Shown here piece by piece: positions 43,125 to 51,742 of a stretch of DNA of 64,000 bases. How positions within the stretch are numbered: position 1 is the first letter of the stretch; each line of letters begins with the position of its first letter. Where the stretch lies: assembly GCA_964405665.1 (NCBI GenBank), contig CAYOOT010000004.1, positions 1 through 64,000 of the forward strand, in the 5' to 3' direction. Source of the stretch: CAYOOT01 sp964405665. Lineage in GTDB: Bacteria > Bdellovibrionota_C > UBA2361 > SZUA-149 > CAZDWZ01. The notes beneath the pieces were generated by a model. The model made no database searches. It was not told the origin of the DNA and was given only the letters and a program-made list of their open reading frames with translations. Position numbers and translations under genes: made by a program.

Positions 43125-43906
43125 TTTTCAAGTAAGGCTTCAATATGAAGTTTTTCCAGTTTTTGTTCTTTGATGCTGTAATAAGTAGCTTCTAAAACCC
43201 CAATCAAAACCAAAAATAAAACAATTAATTTGGCAAAGTCTTGTCCGCGAAGACTTCCTTGCTGCACCGGATCCTTTGATAAATAAGAACTGGCAGCAAA
43301 TAACTCTTCTCCAATTAAAGTATAATCACAAGAAGCGATAAAAAATGGAATTTGATGAGTATCGGTAGTGGCGGCAATTTGAACGGCATTAGCCTTTTGT
43401 CCGGCTTCTGCCAGGATTAAAGATTCAGCAGCAAAGGAACCAAACAAAAATGCCGCTCCCACCTTTTCTCTTTCCACTATTCCCATATAACCGGAGGCAA
43501 ATGCGAATTGCTCACTGGACAAAAATCTAAGGGAAGTGGGATCGTAGACGGCATATTTTTTTACTTCCCGGTAAGCATTTTGCAATGTGACGTCGGCAAG
43601 GGCCACCGCTTCTGGATCCCCTAAAGGAACAAAAAGTCGGCTGCCATAGTTGGCAGTTTTTTTGGCGATGTAACTCAAAACCCCAAGACAAGCTGCCAAG
43701 AGAGGTCCGATTGAAGTCATTGCCGTAGTAAAAGAAAGTGGCCGTCCTAACTCTACAGAACGCCCAATTGCCTCATCAATGGCATTGACACCGGGGATTT
43801 TTCGAACAAAAATGTCAGTCCCTTTTTTCGCCTTAAAAATAAAATAAAGAATCGGGCTTGAAAATAAGGCCAATAAAACCATTACCGAATATGTGGCATG
43901 TTCCAT
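43121..43906 (-). CDS. DUF6754-like membrane protein
   Basis: A 261 aa protein with an N-terminal helix (YSVMVLLALFSSPILYFIF), a moderately hydrophobic inner segment (AMTSIGPLLAACLGVLSYIA) and a C-terminal helix (KLIVLFLVLIGVLEATYYS). Between them is a Gly/Ala-rich domain with GRSVELGRPLSFT, GYMGIVEREKVGAAFLFGSF and AATTDTHQIPFFIASCDYT. From memory this resembles Pfam DUF6754, which has no assigned function; a profile search is needed to confirm. It overlaps the next gene by 4 bp. Confidence 0.68.
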   Translation of the reverse strand: MEHATYSVMVLLALFSSPILYFIFKAKKGTDIFVRKIPGVNAIDEAIGRSVELGRPLSFTTAMTSIGPLLAACLGVLSYIAKKTANYGSRLFVPLGDPEAVALADVTLQNAYREVKKYAVYDPTSLRFLSSEQFAFASGYMGIVEREKVGAAFLFGSFAAESLILAEAGQKANAVQIAATTDTHQIPFFIASCDYTLIGEELFAASSYLSKDPVQQGSLRGQDFAKLIVLFLVLIGVLEATYYSIKEQKLEKLHIEALLEK

Positions 43907-43943
43907 AAATTAACCAGTCTTTCTAAATAACTTTCCCATATGG

Positions 43944-44195
43944 TTAAGAACTCAAACTAGGTGTTTCTATCAATTTGATTAAATGTTGGATATTTTCTCG
44001 ATTCGCAAGTAAATTTTTATAATCATTAAGTTTTTCGAGACCAAAGAAAGGAGTAAGAAAAGGTTCAAAGACTAAAAATCCCGTATGAAATAAACTAAGC
44101 ACCGGCAAATGCATTTGTAAAAATAACAAAGCAGGAAATTCTAATTTTTTTTCCTTAATTTTTGTTGCTAAATTTTCAATTAAGTCTTCTTTCAA
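43944..44195 (-). CDS. Small protein, first gene of GlmL-linked operon
   Basis: An 83 aa protein with a polar N-terminus, then a hydrophobic-amphipathic centre (FPALLFLQMHLPVLSLFHTG) and a proline-rich FEPFLTPFFG, ending in a charged helix (NRENIQHLIKLIE). No family recognised. It is first in the run of seven same-strand genes. The 281 bp upstream (44196-44476) should hold its promoter and that of bactofilin; no clear motif was found there. Confidence 0.6.
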   Translation of the reverse strand: MKEDLIENLATKIKEKKLEFPALLFLQMHLPVLSLFHTGFLVFEPFLTPFFGLEKLNDYKNLLANRENIQHLIKLIETPSLSS

Positions 44196-44476
44196 ATTAC
44201 ACCATAATCTGCTCGGAACTTTGCCTGCTTAACTAACAAAATCTATTTCCTAGCACTACAATAAACAATACTTTTGATAGAAATTATAAAAATATCCTAT
44301 GGTAGAAAAATTACTAAGATGTTAATATTACAAGTAACTTATACTTGTTGCATCAAATAAATTGAAACCCTTGTAAACTATGCTTTTTTTGTTGTAAGGG
44401 GCAAACAAGTAGCATGGTTTTTTAGCTCTAAATTTGAACTCAATATACTGATTAAATAGACAAAGGCAGCAAAATT

Positions 44477-45484
44477 ATGATTTTTGGCAAAAAAAATAAT
44501 TCATTAGATGAAGATACTCTCCGAAATGAAACCCATGAACGCTATCGACAAACTACTTCTTCAGCTTATAAATCTCCACTGCCTGATCCTTTGGAAAAAG
44601 TTGGTGAAGTGAAAATCAAAGGTCAAGCTGAATCAACACCCCAGTGGCCAAATCCCCGCGCTAGTATTAAGCCTGAGCAAGAAATAGATCTGCAATCAAA
44701 CAATCTCCTCTCTGAGGAAGCAGCAATAGAGCCTCTTTACAAACCGATAGTGAACAGCACGTCTTCCAAACTGGCACAGTTTGTTGCCACAGGTTTAAGT
44801 AACGTTGGACTTAAACAACAAAATAAAGTTGCCGAAAACATTAAGCCGCTAGAAACACCTAAGGTTAATGATTCTTATAAAGCTGCAATCAGCACTGCTT
44901 TTGCCAACACCAATGAAAATATCAAATTAACACCGGAAGATGAAATCAAGAAAAAATACGGATCAAATTTAAAATCAGCACTAGGACTAGGAACTATTAT
45001 TGAAGGAACTTTTAGTTTTGAAACACCGGTATGCATTGAAGGAACTTTACTTGGTGAAATTCGCTCCAATAGTTTATTGATTGTTGGTCCGGAAGCCAGT
45101 GTCCAAGCAAAAATTAAAGTCGGAAGTTTAGTAGTGTATGGCGTTGTTCGGGGAGATGTTGAAGCTCAAGAACTGGTTAATATCAAAGAAAACGGAACTT
45201 TAGAGGGAAATGTGTTGGCAGAAAAACTTGCCATTGAAGAAGGTGGTTGGTTTCAAGGTCGTTGCATCCCTAGTGCTCCCTCAAAAATTTTAGAACAATT
45301 TAGCCGCAAAAGAAATAAAGAGAATGAGTCTGTGGAATCTCCCAATAACAATAAGATCAGTTCCGAAACTAAAGCGACGCAACAAGAATTAAATATTCAA
45401 AAACTGCAAACGACTGAAGAAGATAACTTGCTGTTGCCTGAGGATCAAATTGAATTATCGTCTTTGGAAAAATGGAGCTTATAG
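44477..45484 (+). CDS. Bactofilin-domain cytoskeletal protein
   Basis: A 335 aa protein with a bactofilin domain at about 170-265: IIEGTFSFETPVCIEGTLLG, then repeated short beta-helix turns (LLIVGPEASVQAKIKVGSLV, GVVRGDVEAQELVNIKENGT, EGNVLAEKLAIEEGGWFQG). Bactofilins polymerise without nucleotide on the membrane and organise cell shape, stalks or polar machinery. The N-terminal 165 residues and the C-terminal 70 are low-complexity and polar, longer than in most bactofilins (usually under 200 aa), and probably bind partners. It is monocistronic. Confidence 0.85.
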   Translation: MIFGKKNNSLDEDTLRNETHERYRQTTSSAYKSPLPDPLEKVGEVKIKGQAESTPQWPNPRASIKPEQEIDLQSNNLLSEEAAIEPLYKPIVNSTSSKLAQFVATGLSNVGLKQQNKVAENIKPLETPKVNDSYKAAISTAFANTNENIKLTPEDEIKKKYGSNLKSALGLGTIIEGTFSFETPVCIEGTLLGEIRSNSLLIVGPEASVQAKIKVGSLVVYGVVRGDVEAQELVNIKENGTLEGNVLAEKLAIEEGGWFQGRCIPSAPSKILEQFSRKRNKENESVESPNNNKISSETKATQQELNIQKLQTTEEDNLLLPEDQIELSSLEKWSL

Positions 45485-45532
45485 GTTCTTATTGCTGAGT
45501 TCTTAATCTAGCAAACTTTATTAGAAAGATTC

Positions 45533-45931
45533 TTACTCAGCAGCCACTTCTTGCTTCTCATTAGAAACAATCGCAGTACTTAAATCTTGAAACTTAGCTT
45601 GTTTAATTTTAGCAGCTTTTCCTCTTAATGAACGTAAGTAGTAAAGTTTAGCTTTACGAACATGTCCTCGTTGTTTAATTTCAATTTTTGCAACACGTGG
45701 AGAATGTAAGGGGAAAATCCTTTCGACGCCGACGTTATAGGAAACTTTTCTGACGGTAACTGTCTCTGTAATTTTTCCACGATTGCGGCCAATCACTACA
45801 CCTTCAAAAATCTGTGTTCTTTCTTTTTCGCCTTCAACAATTAGAAAGTGAACTCTAACGGTATCCCCCACTCTAAAATCTGGAATGTCTTTTTTTAAAT
45901 TCTCTGCGTTAATTTCTTCAATAATACTCAT
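45533..45931 (-). CDS. rplS: 50S ribosomal protein L19
   Basis: 132 aa L19, with start at 45931 chosen because the protein then begins [19 protein letters not shown], aligning with the L19 N-terminus, and GGTGG precedes the ATG. Longer in-frame starts would add up to 61 hydrophobic residues unlike L19. Core motifs: [48 protein letters not shown] and [18 protein letters not shown] [20 protein letters not shown]. The last 20 residues extend beyond E. coli L19. It lies apart from rpsP/rimM/trmD, its common neighbours. Confidence 0.93.
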   Translation of the reverse strand: MSIIEEINAENLKKDIPDFRVGDTVRVHFLIVEGEKERTQIFEGVVIGRNRGKITETVTVRKVSYNVGVERIFPLHSPRVAKIEIKQRGHVRKAKLYYLRSLRGKAAKIKQAKFQDLSTAIVSNEKQEVAAE

Positions 45932-46088
45932 CTCTTCCACCATTATTTTTGTTGCAAATCGGCCTAACTCTTTAAACCTATTGAAAATAAAAGTCAACTC
46001 TAGAACAATTTTCAAGATAGTAATATGCTTAAGAAGAAAAGTGTATTCATTGATTAAGATATTATTTTTATTATACTTTATATAAAAA

Positions 46089-47348
46089 ATGCCATATTTA
46101 AGCATAGTTGCCATAGGAAATGAATTGGTTTCGGGGACAATCCTCGATAGTAACAGTCAATTTTTATGTGCTGAATTAACTGCACTGGGCTTTCAGATTA
46201 AAAAAGTTCTTCTAGTGGGAGACAATATCAAAGAAATCTCTGCAGCAATTAACGGAGAACTTGCGCAGTCTCAGTTAATAATTACTACTGGAGGTCTCGG
46301 ACCAACTACAGACGATTTAACCCGCCAGGCGATAGCTCAAGTTGCCAACGTTGCGCTAAAGCTTAATCAAAAGGCCAAAGAGAAATTAATTGAACTTCTT
46401 GTTAAAAGAGGAAGAATTGCCAATGAAAATAATCTGCGGCAAGTAGAATTCCCCGAAGGTGCAGAAGTTATCAATAATGAACTGGGAACTGCTGATTCTT
46501 TTATCACCAAAATAAATAATGTTCCTATTATTTCTCTTCCCGGTGTTCCCCGAGAAATGAAACATATTTTTGTAAACAAACTTAAATTTTACTTGGAAAA
46601 AAATTTTAATTTAAAGCAAAAACCAGTTTCTTTAAGTTTCAGGGTCTTTGGTATGGCTGAAGCAACTTTAGGAGAAAAAATTGAAGGGTTTAATTTGCCT
46701 GATTATATTGAAGTAGCTTATCGCCCGAATTTTCCTGACATTATTATTACTTTAAAAAATCTGGCAACCACAGATAATCAAGAAAGAACCTCTGAACTAG
46801 AAAAAATTTACCCCAGCTTAATCAGGCATCTTGGCGAAAATTTCGTTTACTCCAGAAAAGAAAAAGATTCTCTGGCTAATGTTGTTGCTAATTTACTAAT
46901 TGCCAAAAAACAAACTCTGGCACTTGCTGAATCCTGCAGTGGCGGTTTGCTTGCAGATTCTTTGATCTCCATTCCCGGTGCTTCAGAATTCTTACTTTCT
47001 TCGATAGTCTCTTACAGTAACGAGGCAAAAATAAAACTACTTGGCGTGAATCCGGAAACAATAAAAACTTGCGGTGCAGTAAGCAAGGAAACAGCTCTAG
47101 AAATGGTTAAGGGGATCAAAGCAAAATTAGCTTCTGATTTTGCTCTTTCCATAACAGGTATTGCCGGCCCCGATGGTGCTAGTGTCGAAAAACCGATAGG
47201 AACTTTTTGGGTAGGTTTAGCCACAGCTGATTCCGCAGTTGCTTTTAAATATTGTTACCCTCAAGAAAGAAATATTTTCCGGATAATGACTGTAGCAACT
47301 GCTCTTAATTTGCTAAGAAAACAATTATTAGGCTTAGAGTTGGAATAA
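46089..47348 (+). CDS. cinA: CinA-family protein (nicotinamide mononucleotide deamidase-like)
   Basis: A 419 aa two-domain CinA of normal length. The N-terminal MoaB/MogA-like domain has [19 protein letters not shown] and [16 protein letters not shown]; the C-terminal amidohydrolase domain has [14 protein letters not shown] (about 277) and [20 protein letters not shown] (about 355). It salvages NMN to nicotinate mononucleotide and hydrolyses ADP-ribose-type compounds in characterised members. The stop codon TAA is the start of repeat R copy 3. It is divergent from rplS. Confidence 0.93.
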   Translation: MPYLSIVAIGNELVSGTILDSNSQFLCAELTALGFQIKKVLLVGDNIKEISAAINGELAQSQLIITTGGLGPTTDDLTRQAIAQVANVALKLNQKAKEKLIELLVKRGRIANENNLRQVEFPEGAEVINNELGTADSFITKINNVPIISLPGVPREMKHIFVNKLKFYLEKNFNLKQKPVSLSFRVFGMAEATLGEKIEGFNLPDYIEVAYRPNFPDIIITLKNLATTDNQERTSELEKIYPSLIRHLGENFVYSRKEKDSLANVVANLLIAKKQTLALAESCSGGLLADSLISIPGASEFLLSSIVSYSNEAKIKLLGVNPETIKTCGAVSKETALEMVKGIKAKLASDFALSITGIAGPDGASVEKPIGTFWVGLATADSAVAFKYCYPQERNIFRIMTVATALNLLRKQLLGLELE

Positions 47349-47420
47349 TTCTCCTTTTTTTTCGCATATCACTATAAGTATTACTGGAATTTATGCAGCG
47401 TGCGAATAAGGGGAGAATTA
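47346..47420. repeat. Palindromic repeat family R, copy 3, between convergent stops
   Basis: A 75-bp inverted repeat, TAATTCTCC to GGAGAATTA, more diverged than copies 1 and 2 but with the same centre in the orientation of copy 2 (ATATCACTATAAGTATTACT and TATGCAGCG). TAA stops cinA and the TTA in the other arm stops the minus-strand gene at 47418. Confidence 0.88.
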
Positions 47421-47891
47421 ATTATAGGCTTGGATTTTTGGCTCCACAGTTTCTTCTTCGGGGGCTTTTAATAAACTACTAAAAGAACTATTTTTCTTGA
47501 TATTTCCTTTGAAATAAATTGCTCCTTTTTGTTCTGCTTCCCCTTCCGGAACCTCTATACCCTGACTGATCATTTCATCTTCCAAAGGATGTAAAGTTTT
47601 TAGACTACAAACATGTTTACCAAAAAAACTTTCTGTCGATCGCTGAAAACCTCTACAAAAAAGAGATTGGTACCAAGTTAATTTGGGATTTTCATACCGG
47701 GTTTCCACATTGTTTGTTTCTCCGGTCATTTCATCATAACTGGAAGTATATACTTTGGTCTCTCCTTGTGCTTCCTTTTCCCGACTACTTGCCTTAAAAT
47801 ACATAATCATATTCAAAGCAAATATCGCTCCCCCAATAGTCATGATAAAAATATGTTGGGGAGTAAGATCCGTTGCTAATTTTAACTTCAT
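47418..47891 (-). CDS. Membrane-anchored protein of unknown function
   Basis: A 157 aa protein with one membrane helix (HIFIMTIGGAIFALNMIMYF, about 13-32) and a hydrophilic remainder with two cysteines (SLFCRG, KHVCSL) and acidic C-terminal stretches. It has no signal-peptidase site, so it is probably anchored with the body outside or inside unknown. AGGAG stands six bases before the ATG. It lies 12 bp after a secreted Gln-rich protein gene on the same strand, forming a two-gene unit. No family recognised. Confidence 0.65.
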   Translation of the reverse strand: MKLKLATDLTPQHIFIMTIGGAIFALNMIMYFKASSREKEAQGETKVYTSSYDEMTGETNNVETRYENPKLTWYQSLFCRGFQRSTESFFGKHVCSLKTLHPLEDEMISQGIEVPEGEAEQKGAIYFKGNIKKNSSFSSLLKAPEEETVEPKIQAYN

Positions 47892-47903
47892 AAAAGCTCC
47901 TGA

Positions 47904-48506
47904 TTAAAATCTATTATCCAGAGTTACCTTATTATTAATTGCTGGATTATTTGTGGATTTATAAACATTATAATCCGCCGTTTTTTCAGTTTGCATGTTA
48001 ACTTGATCGACCAATGTCTTATAGTATTCTGGGGACATTGCACCTTTATTTAATTGGGCTGCCGGGTTTTCTGCAACAGTTGCTTGTTGTTGTTTTTGTT
48101 GTTCTTCTTTGATTGCTTCTAATTGTAATTGTTGCTCGATATCTTGAGTTTCCTTGGGTTCGATACTGGGAGCAGTTGCCTGAGTTTGACTATTGGAGGT
48201 GCTTTGTTGATCCGTAGAAGCTGTAAAATCAGACCCTGATTGTTCCGAAGAAACATTTTCTTGATTAGAAGGAACAATTAATGAGCTTTTTTTCTTTTTA
48301 TCGTCAGTGTTTTTTTGAATTTGACTATAATCAAATTCATTTGTTTTTTGAGTATTTTTTTTCCTTGCTCCTCCCACCTCTAAACCGGCAAATGTACTTC
48401 CGGCAGCTGCATTTTTATCAAACAGAGAATCTGCTGCATTCTGAGCAAAAACAAAAGCAGGTGCGAAAAAGACAATTGATAAAAATAAAAAAAATAGTTT
48501 TTGCAT
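47904..48506 (-). CDS. Secreted Gln/Ser-rich protein of unknown function
   Basis: A 200 aa exported protein. Signal peptide MQKLFFLFLSIVFFAPAF with cleavage after VFA (next residue Gln). The mature chain is low-complexity: KKNTQKTNEFDYSQIQK, Ser/Thr/Gln-rich middle, then a predicted coiled stretch (QQLQLEAIKEEQQKQQQ). Likely disordered. It is followed by the membrane-anchored gene, so they may act together in the envelope. The leader style (ending A-Q) matches that of the five pilin-like proteins, but a link is unproven. Confidence 0.65.
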   Translation of the reverse strand: MQKLFFLFLSIVFFAPAFVFAQNAADSLFDKNAAAGSTFAGLEVGGARKKNTQKTNEFDYSQIQKNTDDKKKKSSLIVPSNQENVSSEQSGSDFTASTDQQSTSNSQTQATAPSIEPKETQDIEQQLQLEAIKEEQQKQQQATVAENPAAQLNKGAMSPEYYKTLVDQVNMQTEKTADYNVYKSTNNPAINNKVTLDNRF

Positions 48507-48611
48507 AAATCCTGATTTTGGAACCTTTAAGATGTTATGCTGAAATTTAGACTTGCTGTAGCATAGCTTTTGAGAACCAAAAAAATTGGATAACTACCTT
48601 ATTTTATTGCT

Positions 48612-49379
48612 TTATTTAAAGTTGGCTTTCCAGAGTAATTCAAAAATAGCTCGCAAATTTGCCGATAAAATCGCATCTTTCATTTGAATTACATAATGTG
48701 GTTTTTGGTTGGTAATCCCCATGATAATATATTCCCCATAAAGCCAAATACTACTGGAAAATACAATGCCTTCCGGCAAAGTTTTAATTTCTCGATTTGA
48801 TACTTTTCTGCTTCGTTCTTTTTTCAAATCTATTTTATTAGAAAAAAGACAAATTTTTTCTTCTTCATTTTTTTGTGTCCAAACATATTGATGCCATTCC
48901 GGATATCCGTCGACAAAACTTGAATCTTGATAACCAAGAACTGTCTTGTTCCCATCTTTGGCGCAACTCTCCCTCCAAAGTGGCAAATTACGATAGAGCA
49001 TTTGTTCAATTGATTGTTTGCCTTCGAAAATTTGCACTTTGGGAATGCTATAATGGGTGTTTTTAATATAGCCTTGGAGCAAATCCATTAGATTGGCAGC
49101 AATTTTTTTCTTTGATTGGGCTTCATATTCTTGTTTTTCAAAAATGCGCAAAAACGATTCCGGATTGCTGATCACAAAAAAACTACTGGTTTGAGTTTGT
49201 TCCTTAATGACGACACCCTTTTCAATTAATGAATCAAGAATACCATAGAGAGTTGCTCTGGGGATTCCAGTTCGTTTGCAAAGAGTAGTTGCAACAGCTC
49301 TGCCAATTTCTGCAAGAGCAACATAAACTGTCGCTTCTTTTTCAGTTAACCCCAGTTCCTTTAATTGATTTTTCAACAT
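48612..49379 (-). CDS. TrmB-family transcriptional regulator
   Basis: A 255 aa protein with a TrmB winged helix at residues 1-70 (LKELGLTEKEATVYVALAEI, then KRTGIPRATLYGILDSLIEKG) and a longer effector region typical of the TrmB class (KVQIFEGKQSIEQMLYRN, about 116). TrmB-like proteins control sugar metabolism in Archaea and occur in many candidate-phylum bacteria. The ligand is unknown. A TGTCGA-containing palindrome lies 20-40 bp upstream and may be its own operator. Confidence 0.82.
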   Translation of the reverse strand: MLKNQLKELGLTEKEATVYVALAEIGRAVATTLCKRTGIPRATLYGILDSLIEKGVVIKEQTQTSSFFVISNPESFLRIFEKQEYEAQSKKKIAANLMDLLQGYIKNTHYSIPKVQIFEGKQSIEQMLYRNLPLWRESCAKDGNKTVLGYQDSSFVDGYPEWHQYVWTQKNEEEKICLFSNKIDLKKERSRKVSNREIKTLPEGIVFSSSIWLYGEYIIMGITNQKPHYVIQMKDAILSANLRAIFELLWKANFK

Positions 49380-49399
49380 AAATCCCTCTAAAGAAATAT

Positions 49400-49418
49400 T
49401 GTCGAATTATGTCGACAT
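49400..49418. promoter_or_regulatory. Candidate TrmB-regulator operator
   Basis: Two copies of TGTCGA stand 11 bp apart (start to start) upstream of the TrmB-like gene, and the second is part of the perfect 10-bp palindrome ATGTCGACAT (49409-49418). Position in the promoter region suggests autoregulation. Confidence 0.4.
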
Positions 49419-49589
49419 TATAACTCTATATTTTTCTTATTTATTTTGCATAAAAATACATTGTTGTCAAAAAACTATAGATTAAACATTTCTTTAGGTT
49501 TATAATGCAAAATAAGATTGAATAAACTTAAGGGTCTGTAACCAAAGACATCTGTCAGCAAAAACAGACTCTCAAACAGGAGAAAAATA

Positions 49590-49919
49590 ATGAGACAAGC
49601 AATAGCTTATCCATTAGAAAAAGAGAGTTCCAATCTATTAAAGTTATTGTCACAACTAATTGCGGCAAATGAACAAATCTCTCAATCTCCAATAAAGAAA
49701 AAAACTGAATATTGCTATCTACGTCTTAAACTTACGAAAGAATTTTTTAATGACGAAGCAAAAAAACGCCTCTCAAAAATAGGCTTAGAATGCATCGACC
49801 AGATAAAACCTTTTGAAGCTTACGGAATTATCAGAAATGAAGCTAAACTTCTAATTGATATCCAAAGAGATCCCATAATATTTAAGGTCGAAGAAGAAGA
49901 ACCAGCTTCGGCTAAATGA
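49590..49919 (+). CDS. Small hypothetical protein
   Basis: A 109 aa cytoplasmic-type protein of unknown function with AGGAG before its ATG. It is mainly helical by composition (ESSNLLKLLSQLIAANEQIS, then LRLKLTKEFFNDEAKKRLSK) and ends in an acidic tail (KVEEEEPASAK). No domain recognised. Divergent from the TrmB-like regulator, so it may share control with it. A hairpin repeat follows 18 bp after the stop. Confidence 0.55.
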   Translation: MRQAIAYPLEKESSNLLKLLSQLIAANEQISQSPIKKKTEYCYLRLKLTKEFFNDEAKKRLSKIGLECIDQIKPFEAYGIIRNEAKLLIDIQRDPIIFKVEEEEPASAK

Positions 49920-49937
49920 TAAATGTAACGGAATATC

Positions 49938-49962
49938 TGTAGGGGCAAGGCTTGTCCCTACA
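49938..49962. repeat. Short palindromic repeat after small gene
   Basis: TGTAGGGGCAAGGCTTGTCCCTACA is a near-perfect palindrome with the same TGTAGGGGCA start as family C but its own arm. No T-run follows, so it is not a classical terminator. Confidence 0.65.
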
Positions 49963-50112
49963 ATCTAAAGAGCAAACTTTAATGTAAGGCAAGATACGTT
50001 CGGAGCGCGGACTTTAGTCCGCTTATTACCAAAACTCTAAGACTATCTTTATTTGGCTTCTCTAAATTTCTTTTTTCTTTTTAAAAATCTATTTGATAAT
50101 AAGCGGACTAAA

Positions 50113-50273
50113 GGGCATCTCTAAAAATTAGGTAGAATAATTGTTTGGGATGTTTAAATTACGAAAATTTAATTTGTAGGGGCACCCTTTATGTGTGCCC
50201 GGCGGACCAAATAGCCAAAATAAAATATTTGTAAGAAACGGATGTTTGTTTTGTCGAATTTTTAGAGATGCCC
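50113..50273. repeat. Family B element with 4-bp target duplication
   Basis: A 161-bp insertion with inverted ends GGGCATCTCTAAAAATT and AATTTTTAGAGATGCCC, flanked by TAAA at 50109-50112 and 50274-50277. Removing it and one TAAA restores a perfect family A arm. It carries a lone arm of family C. A diverged B copy sits at 56744-56940 in the same relation to A sequence. Confidence 0.85.
50175..50210. repeat. Single arm of family C inside element B
   Basis: TGTAGGGGCACCCTTTATG followed by GTGCCCGGCGGACCAAA matches the left half of the C copies at 12145 and 29524, but the right arm is missing. It shows that C entered B before or during decay. Confidence 0.75.
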
Positions 50274-50499
50274 TAAAGTCCGCGCTCCGCGTATCTGCTT
50301 AAGAACAAAACTTAATATGTAAAAAAAGCGTTTCTTTATTTAAAACAGCAATTTTCAGTCTTTTGCTTTTAAAAGTAATTAGTTATCACACAAAATTTTG
50401 AATTTTTATCTTTCCATCTTAACCGGCATAACTTTTGAAAAAGGCTATACATTCTAAATTAATCAGGTAAAATATAAAAAGTTTTCAAGGGAAAAACAG

Positions 50500-51498
50500 A
50501 TGTTAGAATTGAATATTGAAAATAAAGATCAATTACAAAAATATCTCGTTGAAAAGGGCTATCTTGAAGTCAAGCAAAATGCCGAAATAAAAATTCTCAA
50601 TGCCGGTTTTTCCAGTCGGATAGTTTCAGTGGAACTTCCTAACGGTTTAACTTGGGTGATTAAACAACCATTAGCCAAATTACGTCTGGATGTTGATTTG
50701 TTTTGTAGTACGGAGAGAGTCCATAATGAAGCCTTAGGTATAAAATGGCTTTCAGAATTAGCTCCTGCCGGCACAATTCCTGCTTTAATTTTTGAAGATT
50801 TTTCCAATAATCTTTTGGTAATGAATGCTGTTCCCGAACCGTATTCTATCTGGAAGACACTCTTTCTTACAGAATCTCTTAAACCCGATCATCTCATCCA
50901 ATATGCAAAAATTATAGCAGCAATTCATAAAAATAGTTTTGAACTAAGTAGCAATCTTTCAAAAATATTTTATGATCGCGGTTTTTTTGAATCTCTAGTG
51001 ATTGAACCATATTATATTTATACTGCTGCAAAGATTCCTGCAGCAGCAAAATTTCTCAATAATTTAATTAGCGAAACAAGAAATGTGCGTTTATGCCTAG
51101 TCCATGGCGATTATTGTCCAGAAAATATTTTAATTCATAAAGATCGTTTAATTTTAGTTGATCAAGAAGTAGTTCATTGGGGAGATCCCGCCTTTGACCT
51201 TGGTTTTTCTTTGTCTCATTTTTTAAACAAAAATTATAGAGAAGATTTGATTGAGGGAATAAGATTATATTGGAAAGTTTATTCTAGTAATCTTGTTGAT
51301 ATTTTTCCTGCTTCTTTTGAAGCGCGAATAGTAAAACATATCCTGGCTTGCTTATTAGCAAGAGTGACGGGACCTTTTAAACCAGAAATTTTAAGTAATG
51401 AAGAAAAAATTTCACAAAAAAATATGATTTTATCGATGATGGCCCATCCGGCAAATTCCATTGAGGATCTGTTACTGGATTTGAGTAAAAATAAATAA
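50500..51498 (+). CDS. Aminoglycoside-phosphotransferase-like small-molecule kinase
   Basis: A 332 aa APH/choline-kinase-fold protein. Visible: NAGFSSRIVSVELPNGLTWVIKQP-type N-lobe with Lys (VIKQP, about 53), the catalytic loop LVHGDYCPENILI (about 201) and the metal site VDQEVVHWGDPAFDLGF (about 218). This arrangement is closest to sugar or methylthioribose kinase-like members; true drug resistance is unlikely from sequence. A purine-rich site AGGG precedes the ATG. It is monocistronic, flanked by repeats on both sides. Confidence 0.8.
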   Translation: MLELNIENKDQLQKYLVEKGYLEVKQNAEIKILNAGFSSRIVSVELPNGLTWVIKQPLAKLRLDVDLFCSTERVHNEALGIKWLSELAPAGTIPALIFEDFSNNLLVMNAVPEPYSIWKTLFLTESLKPDHLIQYAKIIAAIHKNSFELSSNLSKIFYDRGFFESLVIEPYYIYTAAKIPAAAKFLNNLISETRNVRLCLVHGDYCPENILIHKDRLILVDQEVVHWGDPAFDLGFSLSHFLNKNYREDLIEGIRLYWKVYSSNLVDIFPASFEARIVKHILACLLARVTGPFKPEILSNEEKISQKNMILSMMAHPANSIEDLLLDLSKNK

Positions 51499-51558
51499 TT
51501 CAGACGTTAAATGGCTGCAAAATTATCTAACGCTATTAGCGAAATCAAAATTACCTAT

Positions 51559-51724
51559 CATTGTGAGCGAAGCGAAATAAAACCACCCGTCTTGCGAGAA
51601 AAGCGAAGACAGAATAACCTGTCGTTGCGAGCGAAGCGAAGCAATCTCCTAGTGTTTACCCAAATTAGTCCTGCATGAATACAAGGAGATTGCTTCAGTC
51701 GCTTCGCTCCTTCGCAACGACAGG
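51559..51724. repeat. Family D repeat (GCGAAGCAATCTCC type)
   Basis: An imperfect palindrome. The core arms at 51618-51724 run from CCTGTCGTTGCGAGCGAAGC to its near inverse CTTCGCAACGACAGG, around GCAATCTCC and GGAGATTGC. An outer TCATTGTGAGCGAAGCGAAA precedes. A second copy is at 56771-56923. From memory, very similar repeats occur in unrelated genomes. The 51499-51742 gap holds nothing else. Confidence 0.75.
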
Positions 51725-51742
51725 TAGTTTCAAAGTTCAACT

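Larger units (their letters stand above)
49993..50295. repeat. Family A element interrupted by a second element
   Basis: The left end GATACGTTCGGAGCGCGGAC and right end CCGCGCTCCGCGTATC are inverted copies of the ends of the element at 2978-3077. The right arm (AAGCGGACTAAAGTCCGCG in intact copies) is split at TAAA by another inverted-repeat element (50113-50273), with TAAA found on both sides. The 49920-50499 gap contains only these repeats and the promoter side of the kinase-like gene. Confidence 0.82.

Noticed and set aside
45932..46114. N-terminal extension of L19 with a hydrophobic leader
   Set aside because: The frame is open, but L19 aligns from the ATG at 45931, which has a ribosome site, and the extension overlaps the start of the divergent cinA.
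50500..51498. Aminoglycoside resistance gene
   Set aside because: Only the general kinase fold motifs are present, with no subfamily signature of drug phosphotransferases and no resistance context.
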